NCBI GenBank assembly: GCA_004560305.1
Contig: SFVI01000009.1
Coordinates: 1 to 64,000 of the forward strand
Reading direction: 5' to 3'
Origin: a bacterium
Lineage (GTDB): Bacteria; Bacillota; Clostridia; Oscillospirales; Oscillospiraceae
DNA: 64,000 nucleotides
Program-made: the position numbers and the translations under genes
In this document: positions 35,507-44,039 of the stretch, piece after piece
How the letters are laid out: every line of letters begins with the position of its first letter
Numbering within the stretch: position 1 is the first letter of the stretch
The notes under the pieces: model-generated
Told to the model about the DNA's origin: nothing
What the model saw: only the letters and a program-made list of their open reading frames with translations
The model's database searches: none

Positions 35507-36823
35507 TCAAATGGTAGCCGGACCGTAAAGCAGGTCGGGCACAATGGTGATCAGCACCGGGCAGAAGGTCAGCAGCAGCAGCACCAGGAAGAGGCACAGG
35601 ATAAAGGGCCAGACTTCCTTCAAAAATTCGCTGATGGGGCAGCCGGTAATGCCGCAGGTGGTGAACATCATGGAACCGAAGGGAGGCGTGATGCCGCCGA
35701 TCATGATGTTAACGATGGCCACAAGACCAAAGTGATAGGTATCCACACCCAGGCTGCGGGCCACGGGCAGAAGCAGCGGGGTGATGATCATCAGAGCCGC
35801 GCCGCCTTCCAGGAACATACCCATCAGCAGCAGAATCAAATTGCAGAGCATGAGGAAAACATACTTGTTGCTGGTGAGATTCAGCACTGCGGTGGTTACG
35901 ATCTTGGGCAGGTTGATCCAGGTCATGTACTGACCGAACACACTGGCGGAGACCATGATCAGGACCACGCTGGAGGTACCGGCAATGGTATCCAGCAGGA
36001 TGGGGATAAAATGCTTCTTCAGGTTCAGCTTCTTATACACAAGACCGCCGATGACGAAGCAGTAGAGCACGGCAACGGCGCCGCCCTCAGAGGGAGTGAA
36101 CAGGCCGAAGCGCATACCCAGGATGATGCCGAAGGGGAAGAACAGACCCCAGAAGGAAATGAACGCCTGACGCAGCACTTCCTTGATTGGGGGGAACTTA
36201 TCCCGGGTGGTGGGGTAATTCCGCTTTTTGGAAATGATGGCCACCACGATCATCATGGAAATGGACATCAGAATGCCGGGAATGTAGCCGGCGGCAAACA
36301 CACGCCCCAGAGAGGCCTGAGCAATCAGGCAGAAAACGATCAAGTTGACCCCGGGAGGAATGACGGGCGTGGCGGCAGAGGACGCGGCGGTGATGGCGGC
36401 GGAGAAGGCCTTGGAATAGCCGCGGCGCTCCATCTCCGGAACCAGCATCTTGGACTGCATGGCGCAGTCGGCATTGGCAGAGCCGGAGCAGCCGCCCATC
36501 AGCATGCTCAGCAGCACGTTGACCTGGGCCAGGCCGCCCTTCATGTGGCCGGTGACACATTCACAGAAATCCATCATTTTCTCACTGATACCGCCAAAGT
36601 TCATGACGGAGCCGGCCATGATGAAAAACGGAATGGCCAGCATGGAGAAGGACTGGGTGGAGTTCATGACCTTCTGGAGGATGAGCCAGCACTTGGTGCT
36701 GGGGTCAAGAACCAGGAAGTAGAAGAAAGTGGCGCCGAACAGAGAATAAACTATGGGAAGCCCCAAGAAATAAAGGACAAACACCAGGATAATGGGAATA
36801 ATATCAATGAATGTCAAAGTCAT
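35507..36823 (-). CDS. TRAP transporter large permease (DctM)
   Basis: A 438-residue inner-membrane protein with about twelve helices, the transport subunit of a TRAP system that imports an organic acid or similar solute with sodium. GGCSGSANADCAMQSKMLVPEM and PFFIMAGSVMNFGG are typical DctM segments. Its start overlaps the small permease stop as TGATG, so the two are translationally coupled. Separate DctQ and DctM genes place it in the DctPQM class. The substrate is unknown. Confidence 0.95.
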   Translation of the reverse strand: MTLTFIDIIPIILVFVLYFLGLPIVYSLFGATFFYFLVLDPSTKCWLILQKVMNSTQSFSMLAIPFFIMAGSVMNFGGISEKMMDFCECVTGHMKGGLAQVNVLLSMLMGGCSGSANADCAMQSKMLVPEMERRGYSKAFSAAITAASSAATPVIPPGVNLIVFCLIAQASLGRVFAAGYIPGILMSISMMIVVAIISKKRNYPTTRDKFPPIKEVLRQAFISFWGLFFPFGIILGMRFGLFTPSEGGAVAVLYCFVIGGLVYKKLNLKKHFIPILLDTIAGTSSVVLIMVSASVFGQYMTWINLPKIVTTAVLNLTSNKYVFLMLCNLILLLMGMFLEGGAALMIITPLLLPVARSLGVDTYHFGLVAIVNIMIGGITPPFGSMMFTTCGITGCPISEFLKEVWPFILCLFLVLLLLTFCPVLITIVPDLLYGPATI

Positions 36824-37377
36824 CAGTAATTCCCTCCTTCAACCTGGTAGCCCTCATCTTCTTCGGGTTTTTTCTTCACTTTAATAATGTGGAAGCGCTC
36901 CGTCAGCAGGAAGTAGATGGAGTACAGAGTGGACACGCCGAAGCCAAGGGGCACGGCAATGCCGGTGTAAGCCTTGGGGATACGCAGGACATCGGTAACC
37001 GCAGGTTTGAATACGCCGCGGACATAGATGAGGTTATAAACATACTGAGCGCTGATGACGGTAAGCATAATCAGAACCAGCAGCTCAACAAATGCCATTA
37101 CATCCCGAACCACAGCCTTGGTCCTGCCATGCATCATATTGACCACAATGTCCACACCCAGGTGGGAGTGCTTGCGGTAGGCATAGGCGCTGCCAATAAA
37201 GACAGTCCAGACAAAGAGACTGGTAACCACTTCCTCGCTCCACTGAAGGGGAGCGTTGAGGATATAGCGCATAATCACGTTCAGGTTGACCAGGATCACA
37301 CAGAGTGTAAGCGTGACCCCGGTAATAATGGCATCAAGATTTTGGAGTATGAGTTTGGGCGTTATTTTCTTTTTCAT
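36823..37377 (-). CDS. TRAP transporter small permease (DctQ)
   Basis: A 184-residue four-helix membrane protein that pairs with DctM. Residues such as NVIMRYILNAPLQWSEEV and FVWTVFIGSAYAYRKHSHLG match DctQ. Start 37377 (MKKKITPK) follows AAGGATTTG; a ten-codon upstream start is rejected. A strong hairpin separates it from the solute-binding protein gene upstream. Confidence 0.93.
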   Translation of the reverse strand: MKKKITPKLILQNLDAIITGVTLTLCVILVNLNVIMRYILNAPLQWSEEVVTSLFVWTVFIGSAYAYRKHSHLGVDIVVNMMHGRTKAVVRDVMAFVELLVLIMLTVISAQYVYNLIYVRGVFKPAVTDVLRIPKAYTGIAVPLGFGVSTLYSIYFLLTERFHIIKVKKKPEEDEGYQVEGGNY

Positions 37378-37433
37378 AGGCAAATCCTTAATGCACGTCC
37401 GGCTCATGTAGGGCCGAAGCTTCGTTATATATT

Positions 37434-37468
37434 CAACATGGACTGCCCCGAAAAGGGCAGTCCTGTTG
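37434..37468 (-). promoter_or_regulatory. Intercistronic hairpin between dctP and dctQ
   Basis: caacatggactgcccc and gggcagtcctgttg pair around gaaaa. On the minus strand no T run follows, so it probably stabilises the solute-binding-protein mRNA or limits downstream expression, not full termination. Confidence 0.75.
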
Positions 37469-37507
37469 ATTCAGAACAGAGTGTTTGCTTGTGTAAAACG
37501 TAGCGAA

Positions 37508-38590
37508 TCAGCCGTTGCTGGCGCGGAATTCGGCGACCAGAGCGGTCAGCTGATCATAGGCCTCGTAGCTGGAGCCGTATTCCTCGACGATCCAGTCGAT
37601 AACAGGCTCGCAGGCGGCGGAGAAGGCGTCCAGGTCAACATCGTTCCAGGTGACACCCTGGGTCTTCAGGAACTCGATCTGAGTGGCTTCATCTTCCTCA
37701 CACATGGTCTGCTCCCACATGCCGCACTCGTAAGCGCACTCCTCAATGATCTGCTGATACTTCTCAGGGATGGTCTGCCAGCAGTCCTCGGAGATGAAGA
37801 GCCAACGGGTGGCGATCAGGTGGTTGGTGGAAGCAACGTTCTTCACCAGCTCGTAGGGGTTACCGGCGCCGGCCAGGGTGGAGACGGAGCCTTCAAAGCC
37901 CTCAACAACACCGGAGGAGATGGCAGACAGACACTCGGTGAAGCTCATGGGGCTGGGAGTAGCACCCAGGCACTCCAGCGTCTTGGCAAACAGAGCGGAG
38001 GAAGTGGCACGCAGCACATGGCCGTTCAGGTCCTCGGGCTTGGTGACATTCAGGTTGGTAACAACGGAGCGGAAGCCAAAGGAATAGTGGGTGTCCAGCA
38101 CATGGATGCCCTGGGTAGCCAGCTCGTCGATCAGGTTGGCGACGAAGTCGGAATCCATGACATAGTTGTACTCGGCATTGCTGCTGTACAGCATGGGAGC
38201 AATAACCATGGCGGCATCGCCGGCATAGTCAGCAAACAGGGAGGGCTCTTCCAGGCCCATCCAGTTCTCGCCGTTGACAGCACGGGTGACAGAGTCACCG
38301 TAGCAGTCCAGCTCGTTCTGGCCGTAGTAGGTCACGCTGATGTGGCCCTCGGTCTTCTCGGTGATCATCTGGGCCAGCTTCTCGGAAGCCTTGTAGTTCC
38401 ACTCGGTGGGCTGGAAAACGTTGGAGAACTTGATTTCCAGATAGAAATCATCGGCGGGATCTGCCTCGGCAGCGGGAGCGTCAGCAGCGGGAGCCTCAGC
38501 AGCAGGCGCCTCGGCAGCGGGCTTGGAGCCGCAGGCGCAGAGGGACAGAACCATCATCAGAGCCAGCAGCATTGCAAGGAATTTTTTCAT
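37508..38590 (-). CDS. TRAP transporter solute-binding lipoprotein (DctP)
   Basis: A 360-residue extracytoplasmic receptor. A signal sequence (MKKFLAMLLALMMVLSLCACG) ends in a lipobox cysteine, an Ala/Pro/Glu-rich linker follows (PAAEAPAAEAP), then the DctP fold. The ligand-site arginine typical of DctP is likely in LRATSSALFA. It delivers ligand to DctQM. Start 38590 has AAAGGAGAAAC just upstream; an in-frame extension to 38698 is rejected. It is the first gene of the operon and has a long 5' leader. Confidence 0.93.
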   Translation of the reverse strand: MKKFLAMLLALMMVLSLCACGSKPAAEAPAAEAPAADAPAAEADPADDFYLEIKFSNVFQPTEWNYKASEKLAQMITEKTEGHISVTYYGQNELDCYGDSVTRAVNGENWMGLEEPSLFADYAGDAAMVIAPMLYSSNAEYNYVMDSDFVANLIDELATQGIHVLDTHYSFGFRSVVTNLNVTKPEDLNGHVLRATSSALFAKTLECLGATPSPMSFTECLSAISSGVVEGFEGSVSTLAGAGNPYELVKNVASTNHLIATRWLFISEDCWQTIPEKYQQIIEECAYECGMWEQTMCEEDEATQIEFLKTQGVTWNDVDLDAFSAACEPVIDWIVEEYGSSYEAYDQLTALVAEFRASNG

Positions 38591-39013
38591 AGCGTTTCTC
38601 CTTTTGTGAAAAGATTTGTTATAAAGTCTGTCATTCGCCACGGAGCATTTAAGCCCAGCCTCTCCCCCAGCTTCCGCAAGGGAAAAAGCCAAGCCCAAAC
38701 AACGCCAGACACGATATGACAGCTACTTCCAAAAAAACCTCTGCACCCGAACCTCCGGAGCGGAAAGCCCGGAAGGATAGTAAAAAATGCGGAAGCAGCC
38801 GAAAAATATGGATTCCGGCACCCGGTGCCGGAAAGTGGATTAAATGTTTCGGAATTGTGAAATCTCACATGCACATAATAGCATAATCAACAAATTTGTC
38901 AACCGATATCCCTTCTGTTTCAATCATTTTGGTCAAGTCGCATAAGTTTAATAGAAATATTTTGTTTAAGTTTTTAGTTTGACATTTCTTTACGCAGCTG
39001 CTGCCGATAGTGT
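38591..39013. other. Non-coding region: long leader of the TRAP operon
   Basis: About 280 bases separate the dctP promoter (38875-38902) from its ATG. The leader contains a perfect short palindrome ccggcacccggtgccgg (38815-38831) and GC-rich segments but no T-box, no riboswitch I recognise and no open frame. The rest, up to the divergent promoter at 39014, is AT-rich with no feature. Confidence 0.6.
38875..38902 (-). promoter_or_regulatory. Promoter of the TRAP operon
   Basis: On the minus strand TTGACA (38897-38902) and TATTAT (38875-38880) are separated by 16 bases. Confidence 0.75.
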
Positions 39014-39042
39014 TTGCACTTTGTGCCGGACTGTGCTATATT
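39014..39042 (+). promoter_or_regulatory. Promoter of the YcxB-like gene
   Basis: TTGCAC (39014-39019) and TATATT (39037-39042) with a 17-base spacer; the ATG is about 38 bases downstream. Confidence 0.7.
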
Positions 39043-39079
39043 GATTGCAAGCTTAAAGTACAATGGAGATATACGATCA

Positions 39080-39658
39080 ATGGCTGCATTTGATATCACA
39101 ATGAAACACACAGAGGAGTCTTTGGAGGCGCTGGCCCATATGCAGTACGATCTGTTCTGCAGGAGCAACCGGGTGGTCCGGACAATACTGAGCGTAGGAA
39201 TGGTACTGCTGGGCGTAATGATGCATGAGCAATGGTGGAGTATCCTGGCCATCGCCTATGGTTGTTACCTGACCACCAGCACCTATGCCTCGGCCAACCG
39301 AACGGCGCACAAGCTGACAGCGCAGATCAAGGCCGCGGGGACGGATTTCCCGGGGTCCAGATTTCTTTTTGACAGCGAGGGAATGCACATCCGTCCCCTG
39401 CCGGAAAAGGAGGGTGAGGAGCAGCTGCTGCCCTACTCCAATTTCTACGGTCTGGGAGAAGACTTCCAATACTATTATATCTTCCGGGATCAGTACGGCG
39501 GCTACATGATCCCCAAGGAGAAGCTGGACGAGGACTGCCGCGCCTTCCGGGACTATGTGGAAAAAAAGAGCGGCAAGTCCTTCATCCTCAAGCGCTCACC
39601 CCTGGCCAGGCTGCGGGCCAGAATGCGGCAGAAGCAGAACGAGCCTTATCATCTGTAA
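39080..39658 (+). CDS. YcxB-like membrane protein of unknown function
   Basis: A 192-residue protein with two close hydrophobic helices (around residues 37-70: TILSVGMVLLGVMM and WWSILAIAYGCYL) and a soluble C-terminal domain with LLPYSNFYGLGEDFQYYYIF, which matches the YcxB-like family segment. That family has no proven role. Start 39080 (MAAFDITMK) is preceded by GGAGATATA at 11 bases. It is a single-gene unit; the repeat element follows it. The C-terminus is Arg/Gln-rich. Confidence 0.65.
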   Translation: MAAFDITMKHTEESLEALAHMQYDLFCRSNRVVRTILSVGMVLLGVMMHEQWWSILAIAYGCYLTTSTYASANRTAHKLTAQIKAAGTDFPGSRFLFDSEGMHIRPLPEKEGEEQLLPYSNFYGLGEDFQYYYIFRDQYGGYMIPKEKLDEDCRAFRDYVEKKSGKSFILKRSPLARLRARMRQKQNEPYHL

Positions 39659-39667
39659 TATAGACAA

Positions 39668-39844
39668 AAAAGCCGGTAACCTGTCAGGCTCCCTTGTGTA
39701 AAGGGAGCTGGCAGCGAAGCTGACTGAGGGATTGTTTTATGAAGTGTTCCGGATTTATGGTCATGTCTTGCGTATATTGGACTTTACAACCCCTCCGTCA
39801 AAAATCAGAGATTTTTGCCACCTCCCCTTACACAGGGGAGGCTT
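39668..39844 (-). repeat. MITE-like composite repeat, copy 2
   Basis: Same modules as at 3613-3797 but on the opposite strand: GCTCCCTTGTGTAAAGGGAGC at one end, and a hairpin aaaaatctctgattttt plus GCCTCCCCTGTGTAAGGGG at the other. The central ~50 bases differ from copy 1. On this strand the gttaccggcttttt tail again follows the GGGAGCC end. It sits between two convergent genes and may help terminate both. Confidence 0.85.
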
Positions 39845-39918
39845 TGCTGCTTCTTTGACAGACTGAAAAGCCTTGCGCCGGCATAATGAAGGCGCAAGGC
39901 TTTGATTTTTATTGAAAT

Positions 39919-40293
39919 TCAGTTCATGAACTTGTCAATGGCCTCGTTCAGGGCGGCCAGCTGGTCGGCGTCGTTGGCGGAGGCATCGGTAATGCAGTGC
40001 TCCAGATGGTCTTTCAGGATGACCTTGGCCGTGCTGTTGAGGGCGGAGCGCACCGCAGCCAGCTGCACCAGGACCTCGGTACAATCCCGGCCGTTCTCCA
40101 CCATACGTTTGACCGACTCCAGGTGACCGATGGCCCTGGACAAACGGTTCAGCACCGCCTTGGTCTGGGTATGGCTGTGACCGTGGCCGTGGTCATGGGG
40201 GTGGTCGTGGTCATGTTCATGGTCGTGGGAATGGGCGTGGAGCACGCCGTCACCATGGTCATGGTAATAGAGTTCGTCTTGGGAATGTTCCAT
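39919..40293 (-). CDS. CsoR-family metal-sensing repressor with His-repeat N-terminus
   Basis: A 124-residue repressor. The DUF156/CsoR core has Cys71, His96 and Cys100, the exact C-x24-H-x3-C spacing of the Cu(I) site in CsoR. Residues 11-41 carry 14 histidines, with one at every second position from 19 to 41. Such proteins release DNA when copper, or for relatives nickel/cobalt or sulfane, binds. Start 40293 follows GGAGGCTGGC. An inverted repeat and promoter lie just upstream (40323-40371), suggesting autoregulation. No copper ATPase, chaperone or nickel exporter gene is adjacent; the His tail may instead be metal storage or a second sensor site. Confidence 0.88.
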   Translation of the reverse strand: MEHSQDELYYHDHGDGVLHAHSHDHEHDHDHPHDHGHGHSHTQTKAVLNRLSRAIGHLESVKRMVENGRDCTEVLVQLAAVRSALNSTAKVILKDHLEHCITDASANDADQLAALNEAIDKFMN

Positions 40294-40322
40294 TGCCAGC
40301 CTCCAAAAGTTGGTTTGAACCA

Positions 40323-40351
40323 ATCATACACTTTACTGTGATAAATTGCAA
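40323..40351 (-). promoter_or_regulatory. Promoter of the CsoR-like gene
   Basis: On the minus strand TTGCAA (40346-40351) and TATGAT (40323-40328) are separated by 17 bases. The -35 element is part of the inverted repeat at 40345-40371. Confidence 0.8.
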
Positions 40352-40371
40352 GCCCCCCGGGGGGATGCAAT
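40345..40371. promoter_or_regulatory. Probable CsoR-type operator
   Basis: Inverted repeat ATTGCA-AG-CCCCCC|GGGGGG-A-TGCAAT. A G/C tract flanked by A/T-rich arms is how CsoR/RcnR sites look, and it covers the -35 element of the repressor's own promoter. Confidence 0.75.
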
Positions 40372-40413
40372 TAGAGTAATAAGTAAGAGTGAAAAGTGAA
40401 AAAGTGTTCGTAA

Positions 40414-41103
40414 TCAGGGAGAGGACAGATCGATGGGGACGCAATCAGCAATGGTGAGGCTGTGCTCCGTCACGTCGCAGTCCAGAGCCAGGACATGCAC
40501 GCCGGCGGCAGCCGCCTCCTGCAGGGCCAGGCCGAATTCCCGATGCTTCTCCCAGGCAGGCGCAAAGTATCGGACATGGCGCATCTGGATTACAAACACG
40601 GCATAGGCCTCATAGCCCTCCGCCACACAGCGGGCCAGGCCGTGGAGATGCTTCACGCCCCGCTCCGTGGGCGCGTCAGGAAAGCGCACCACGCCGTTCT
40701 CCTCCAGCGTGACGCCTTTGACCTCCGCAAAGCAGCCCCTGCCATCCCGCTCAAAGTAGAAATCAAAGCGGGAGTCCCCATGGGTGCACTCCGGCTTCAC
40801 CAGGGTGGGTACAAAGCCCAGACCCCCCTCCCGCAGCCACCGGTCAAAGACGGCGTTGGGGGCGGCAGCATCCATGTTGATGAGCCGCTCCCCTTTCCAG
40901 ACCGAGATCAGGTCATAAGCGGTTTTACGGGCGGGATTTTCCGCCCGCTGCAAAAGCACCCGGGCGCCGGGGGTCAGCAGCTCCCGGCAGCGGCCAGTAT
41001 TCTTCACATGGCAGACAACCGTCTCCCCGTTCAGCTCCACATGGGCGATAAAGCGGTTGGGCCGCTCAAGAAAGCGGCCCTCCTCAATGCGGTCATAGGT
41101 CAT
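40414..41103 (-). CDS. sfsA: SfsA family DNA/RNA-binding nuclease-like protein
   Basis: A 229-residue protein. The family's N-terminal OB-type region ends in CHVKNTGRCRELL, and the PD-(D/E)xK-like core includes SRFDFYFE and CFAEVKGVTLEENG. SfsA was first named for sugar-fermentation stimulation; its present role is uncertain, with nuclease activity proposed. The ATG overlaps the upstream NTPase stop as ATGA, so the pair is coupled. Length is typical. Confidence 0.93.
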   Translation of the reverse strand: MTYDRIEEGRFLERPNRFIAHVELNGETVVCHVKNTGRCRELLTPGARVLLQRAENPARKTAYDLISVWKGERLINMDAAAPNAVFDRWLREGGLGFVPTLVKPECTHGDSRFDFYFERDGRGCFAEVKGVTLEENGVVRFPDAPTERGVKHLHGLARCVAEGYEAYAVFVIQMRHVRYFAPAWEKHREFGLALQEAAAAGVHVLALDCDVTEHSLTIADCVPIDLSSP

Positions 41104-41669
41104 AGGCCGGCATACTCTCTTGCCCAGGTCTCCGCAATGCGGCGGGCCACCGGGTCGCCGGGAGCCTTTACCTCCAGCACCACGGTATCGCTGTCCTTGG
41201 ACAGGACGGTGCGGAGGTTATCGGTGAGCATGGTGAACTTTTCCCCCAGGCCGAAGCGGCGCTTGATGCTCAGGGCGCTTTCCGGCCCTTTCAGCACGCC
41301 GATGATGGGCAGGTCGCTGTTGAGCAGCTCCGCCAGGGCATTGCGGAACTGAGGGATCAGCATTTCAAAACCGCCGATCTCATCCAGAACGGCGAAGGGG
41401 TAATAGGCGGCCTCATTAAGCAGGCGGACGCCCTGATTGCGGAAAACCTCGTTGTCCTTCTGAGGCTTCTCCCCGGAATAGTCCAGGATCTGCCAGCGCT
41501 CATACCCGGCAGCGGGCAGCAGGTCAAAGCCCAGAAGCTTGCCGCTGTCATCCGTCACACGCTCGGTCAGAAAGCCGCCGGCATAGGCAATCTGCGCCCC
41601 CAGGGCTTCCTTGATGATGGTGGTCTTCCCTACCCCGGAGGGGCCGGTGAGGAACAAATGTTTTTTCAT
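41100..41669 (-). CDS. THEP1-like nucleoside-triphosphatase
   Basis: A 189-residue P-loop protein. Walker A GPSGVGKTT (8-16), AYAGGFLTERV, and the Walker B-like VLDEIGGFEMLIPQF match the THEP1/NTPase family, which hydrolyses nucleoside triphosphates broadly; its cellular function is unclear. Start 41669 follows AGGTGATTAT. It overlaps sfsA by four bases. It is preceded by the YbaK-gene terminator. Confidence 0.85.
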   Translation of the reverse strand: MKKHLFLTGPSGVGKTTIIKEALGAQIAYAGGFLTERVTDDSGKLLGFDLLPAAGYERWQILDYSGEKPQKDNEVFRNQGVRLLNEAAYYPFAVLDEIGGFEMLIPQFRNALAELLNSDLPIIGVLKGPESALSIKRRFGLGEKFTMLTDNLRTVLSKDSDTVVLEVKAPGDPVARRIAETWAREYAGL

Positions 41670-41694
41670 ATAATCACCTGAATCATTGAAACAA

Positions 41695-41723
41695 ACAGGA
41701 GCTGTGGGTTTCACAGCTCCTGT
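41695..41723 (-). terminator. Terminator of the YbaK-like gene
   Basis: acaggagctgtg and cacagctcctgt pair around ggttt, and TTTGTTTC follows on the minus strand. It directly follows the YbaK stop. Confidence 0.85.
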
Positions 41724-41740
41724 GACTGTTTATGCTTTTC

Positions 41741-42211
41741 TTATTCCGGAAGCTTGCACACGTCGATCCACTCCAGGGCCTTGGAGTATTCATACAGCTC
41801 GTCCAGGTTCAGTTCAATGGCGCTGCTGGCGCTGCCCACGGCGGGGAACACGGTAGTGAAGCGCTTCAGGCTCTCATCCAGATACACAGGGATGCCCTCG
41901 TTGATGCCAAAGGGGCACACGCCGCCCACAGGATGGCCCACCAGCTCCAACACCTCATCGGCAGAGAGCATTTTGGCCTTCATGTGAAATTTGTCCTTAA
42001 ACTTGCGGTTGTCAATACGGGCGTCGCCTGCCGCCAGAATGAGCATACAGCCATCCTCGGTCTTGAAGGACAGGGTCTTGGCGATCCGTGCGCCTTCCAC
42101 GCCCAGAGCCTGGGCGGCCAGCTCCACCGTTGCGGAGGACACGGTGAACTCCTGCACACGATCCTCAATTCCCAGCGCCCGGAAGTAGGCGCGGCCTTTT
42201 TCAATAGACAT
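41741..42211 (-). CDS. YbaK/ProX-family aminoacyl-tRNA deacylase
   Basis: A 156-residue protein with the YbaK fold. The conserved GHPVGGVCPFGI segment holds the glycine-rich site, and the lysine in AKTLSFKTED matches the catalytic lysine region. Such trans-editing enzymes hydrolyse misacylated tRNA such as Cys- or Ala-tRNA-Pro. The subtype cannot be chosen from sequence alone. The ATG has CGAGGTAAG. It follows the LemA/TelA/XpaC operon by 40 bases and may be read from it. Confidence 0.9.
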   Translation of the reverse strand: MSIEKGRAYFRALGIEDRVQEFTVSSATVELAAQALGVEGARIAKTLSFKTEDGCMLILAAGDARIDNRKFKDKFHMKAKMLSADEVLELVGHPVGGVCPFGINEGIPVYLDESLKRFTTVFPAVGSASSAIELNLDELYEYSKALEWIDVCKLPE

Positions 42212-42251
42212 GATCTTACCTCGTATTCTATCTCTTAAATTTGCTTAGGGA

Positions 42252-42821
42252 TTACGCGTTGAAATAGCCGGGAAACCAGGTGCCGGTGACATCAGCCCAG
42301 AAGCTGGTGGGGAATTTGTCAAAGCTTTTCAGAAAGCTGCGAACCTTCTCGTTATAGCCCTTCGCCCCCTGGTCGATGGTTACGGAGCAGGTCTCGATCT
42401 GGGCAGAATACTCGTCCATGGCCGTCCGGTGCCGTTCGCTGAGGCCGGTGCTTTGCAGCTGGCTCTCCACAATGCGCAGGGCCTTGAAATACTCCCCATA
42501 GCAGCTGCCGATATAATTCACATCATCAGCGCTGTACTGCATGGCCAGTTCCAGATCATCCAGCCGCTGAGACAGCTCCCCGGTATCAATGCCGTAGTTG
42601 TTGGCGATGAGGATGATGTCGTCCGTCAGGGCGCAAAGCTGCTTCATGGGCTCGGCCATGGCAGGATACTCCACCCCGCTGATGCGGACGCCTTCATAAA
42701 AGATGTCGCTCACCGCGCTGCACCTGCTCTCCAGCTTCACGTTGACGGAAACCAGCGTGGAGCAGACAACGATCAGTGCTGACAGCACCACGGCCACAAA
42801 GGGTCTTTTAAAGAAATTCAT
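42252..42821 (-). CDS. LemA-like small membrane protein
   Basis: A 189-residue protein: a short N-terminal signal-anchor (MNFFKRPFVAVVLSALIVVCS) then a helical ectodomain. The C-terminal YNEKVRSFLKSFDKFPTSF resembles the LemA pattern of YN...V with a late FP, but the rest is divergent. LemA function is unresolved. It is the last gene of a three-gene operon with TelA and XpaC, whose roles in envelope stress are suggested in other bacteria. Clear Shine-Dalgarno GAGGAG. Confidence 0.6.
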   Translation of the reverse strand: MNFFKRPFVAVVLSALIVVCSTLVSVNVKLESRCSAVSDIFYEGVRISGVEYPAMAEPMKQLCALTDDIILIANNYGIDTGELSQRLDDLELAMQYSADDVNYIGSCYGEYFKALRIVESQLQSTGLSERHRTAMDEYSAQIETCSVTIDQGAKGYNEKVRSFLKSFDKFPTSFWADVTGTWFPGYFNA

Positions 42822-42848
42822 TTTTTCTCCTCAATTACGCGAAGCGAA

Positions 42849-44006
42849 TCAGCCCTTCATCTCCAGCAGCTTGCTCTTCAGCTCGCCTTCAATGCGGCCC
42901 AGCTCCTCCTCGGCCTGGGCGCGGCGGGCACGGCCGTCGTCCTGGATGCGGCGCACCTCGTCCAGCGTAGCGATCAACTCCAGGTTGGTCTTCTTCAAAG
43001 TCTCCATGTCCACAATGCCACGCTCCGCCTCCTGGGCCACGCTGACGCTGCCCTGGCGGAGGGTCTCGGCATTCTTCAGCAGCAGCTGGTTGGTCATGTC
43101 CGTTACCTGCCGCTGGGCCTTCATGGCCTGGTCAGAGTGGTACAGGCTCATGGCCATGACCATCTGGTTCTTCCACAGAGGGATGGTATTGACGATGGAG
43201 GAGCGGATCTTCTCCGCCATCAGCTGGTCGTTGTTCTGCACCATGCGGATCTGGGGTGCCATCTGGACGGAGATGGTGCGGGTCAGCTCCAGGTCGTGGA
43301 TCTTCTTCTCGAAGCGGCCGATGAGATTGGCAAAATCATTGGCGGCCTGTGCATCCTCAGGCAGATTGGTCTCCTTGGCGTGGGCAATCATCTTGGGCAG
43401 CTCCACCTCGCGCAGCTCCTCAATCTTCAGCTTGCCGGCCAGGATGTACATGGTCAGCTCCTTCATGTACTCCTGGTTGCGCTGATACATCTTGTCCATG
43501 AGGCTGATGTCCTTCATCAGGGTGATCTCATGCTTCTCCAGGGATTCCACAATCTTATCCACGTTGACCTCGGCCTTATCGAAGGAGGCCTTCATCTCGG
43601 CCACGGACTGGCCCGCCTTCTTGAACAGGCCAAGGAAGCCCTTCTTCTCCTGTGCGTCAAAGTTCAGGCCCTGCAGCTCCACCACCAGGTCGCCCAGCAT
43701 ATCACCCACCTCGCCCAGGTCCTTGGTGCGAACGGTGTTGAGGGCGGCATCGGAAAACTCGGAAATGTTCTTCTGGGCACCGCTGCCATAATTCATCACC
43801 TGCTCGGTATTGGTCACATCGATCTGCTCCGAGAAGGAACGGACAGCCTGCTGCTCGGCAGGGCTAAGCATATCCAGGGCCAGCTTCTCAGCAGGGGCCT
43901 GGGCCTTCTCATCCGCCGGGGCGGGGGCCTCCTCCACCGCAGCGGCAGCGGCGGCAGGCTGGGGGTCCAGGGTCAGGGAGGGAATGTAGCTCTTCTCTTC
44001 GTTCAT
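42849..44006 (-). CDS. telA: TelA-like toxic-anion resistance family protein
   Basis: A 385-residue, mostly helical protein. It matches the TelA family through segments such as KKGFLGLFKKAG, LMKDISLMDKMYQRN, LEL.RTISVQMAPQIRM and VNTIPLWKNQMVMAM. The N-terminus is Ala/Glu/Pro-rich. Family members affect resistance to tellurite, cell-wall antibiotics or nisin, but the mechanism is unknown. Start follows AAAGGACG. Middle gene of a three-gene operon with XpaC upstream. Confidence 0.92.
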   Translation of the reverse strand: MNEEKSYIPSLTLDPQPAAAAAAVEEAPAPADEKAQAPAEKLALDMLSPAEQQAVRSFSEQIDVTNTEQVMNYGSGAQKNISEFSDAALNTVRTKDLGEVGDMLGDLVVELQGLNFDAQEKKGFLGLFKKAGQSVAEMKASFDKAEVNVDKIVESLEKHEITLMKDISLMDKMYQRNQEYMKELTMYILAGKLKIEELREVELPKMIAHAKETNLPEDAQAANDFANLIGRFEKKIHDLELTRTISVQMAPQIRMVQNNDQLMAEKIRSSIVNTIPLWKNQMVMAMSLYHSDQAMKAQRQVTDMTNQLLLKNAETLRQGSVSVAQEAERGIVDMETLKKTNLELIATLDEVRRIQDDGRARRAQAEEELGRIEGELKSKLLEMKG

Positions 44007-44039
44007 TTCGCTTCGTCCTTTCTTATACGTCCGTATCGT

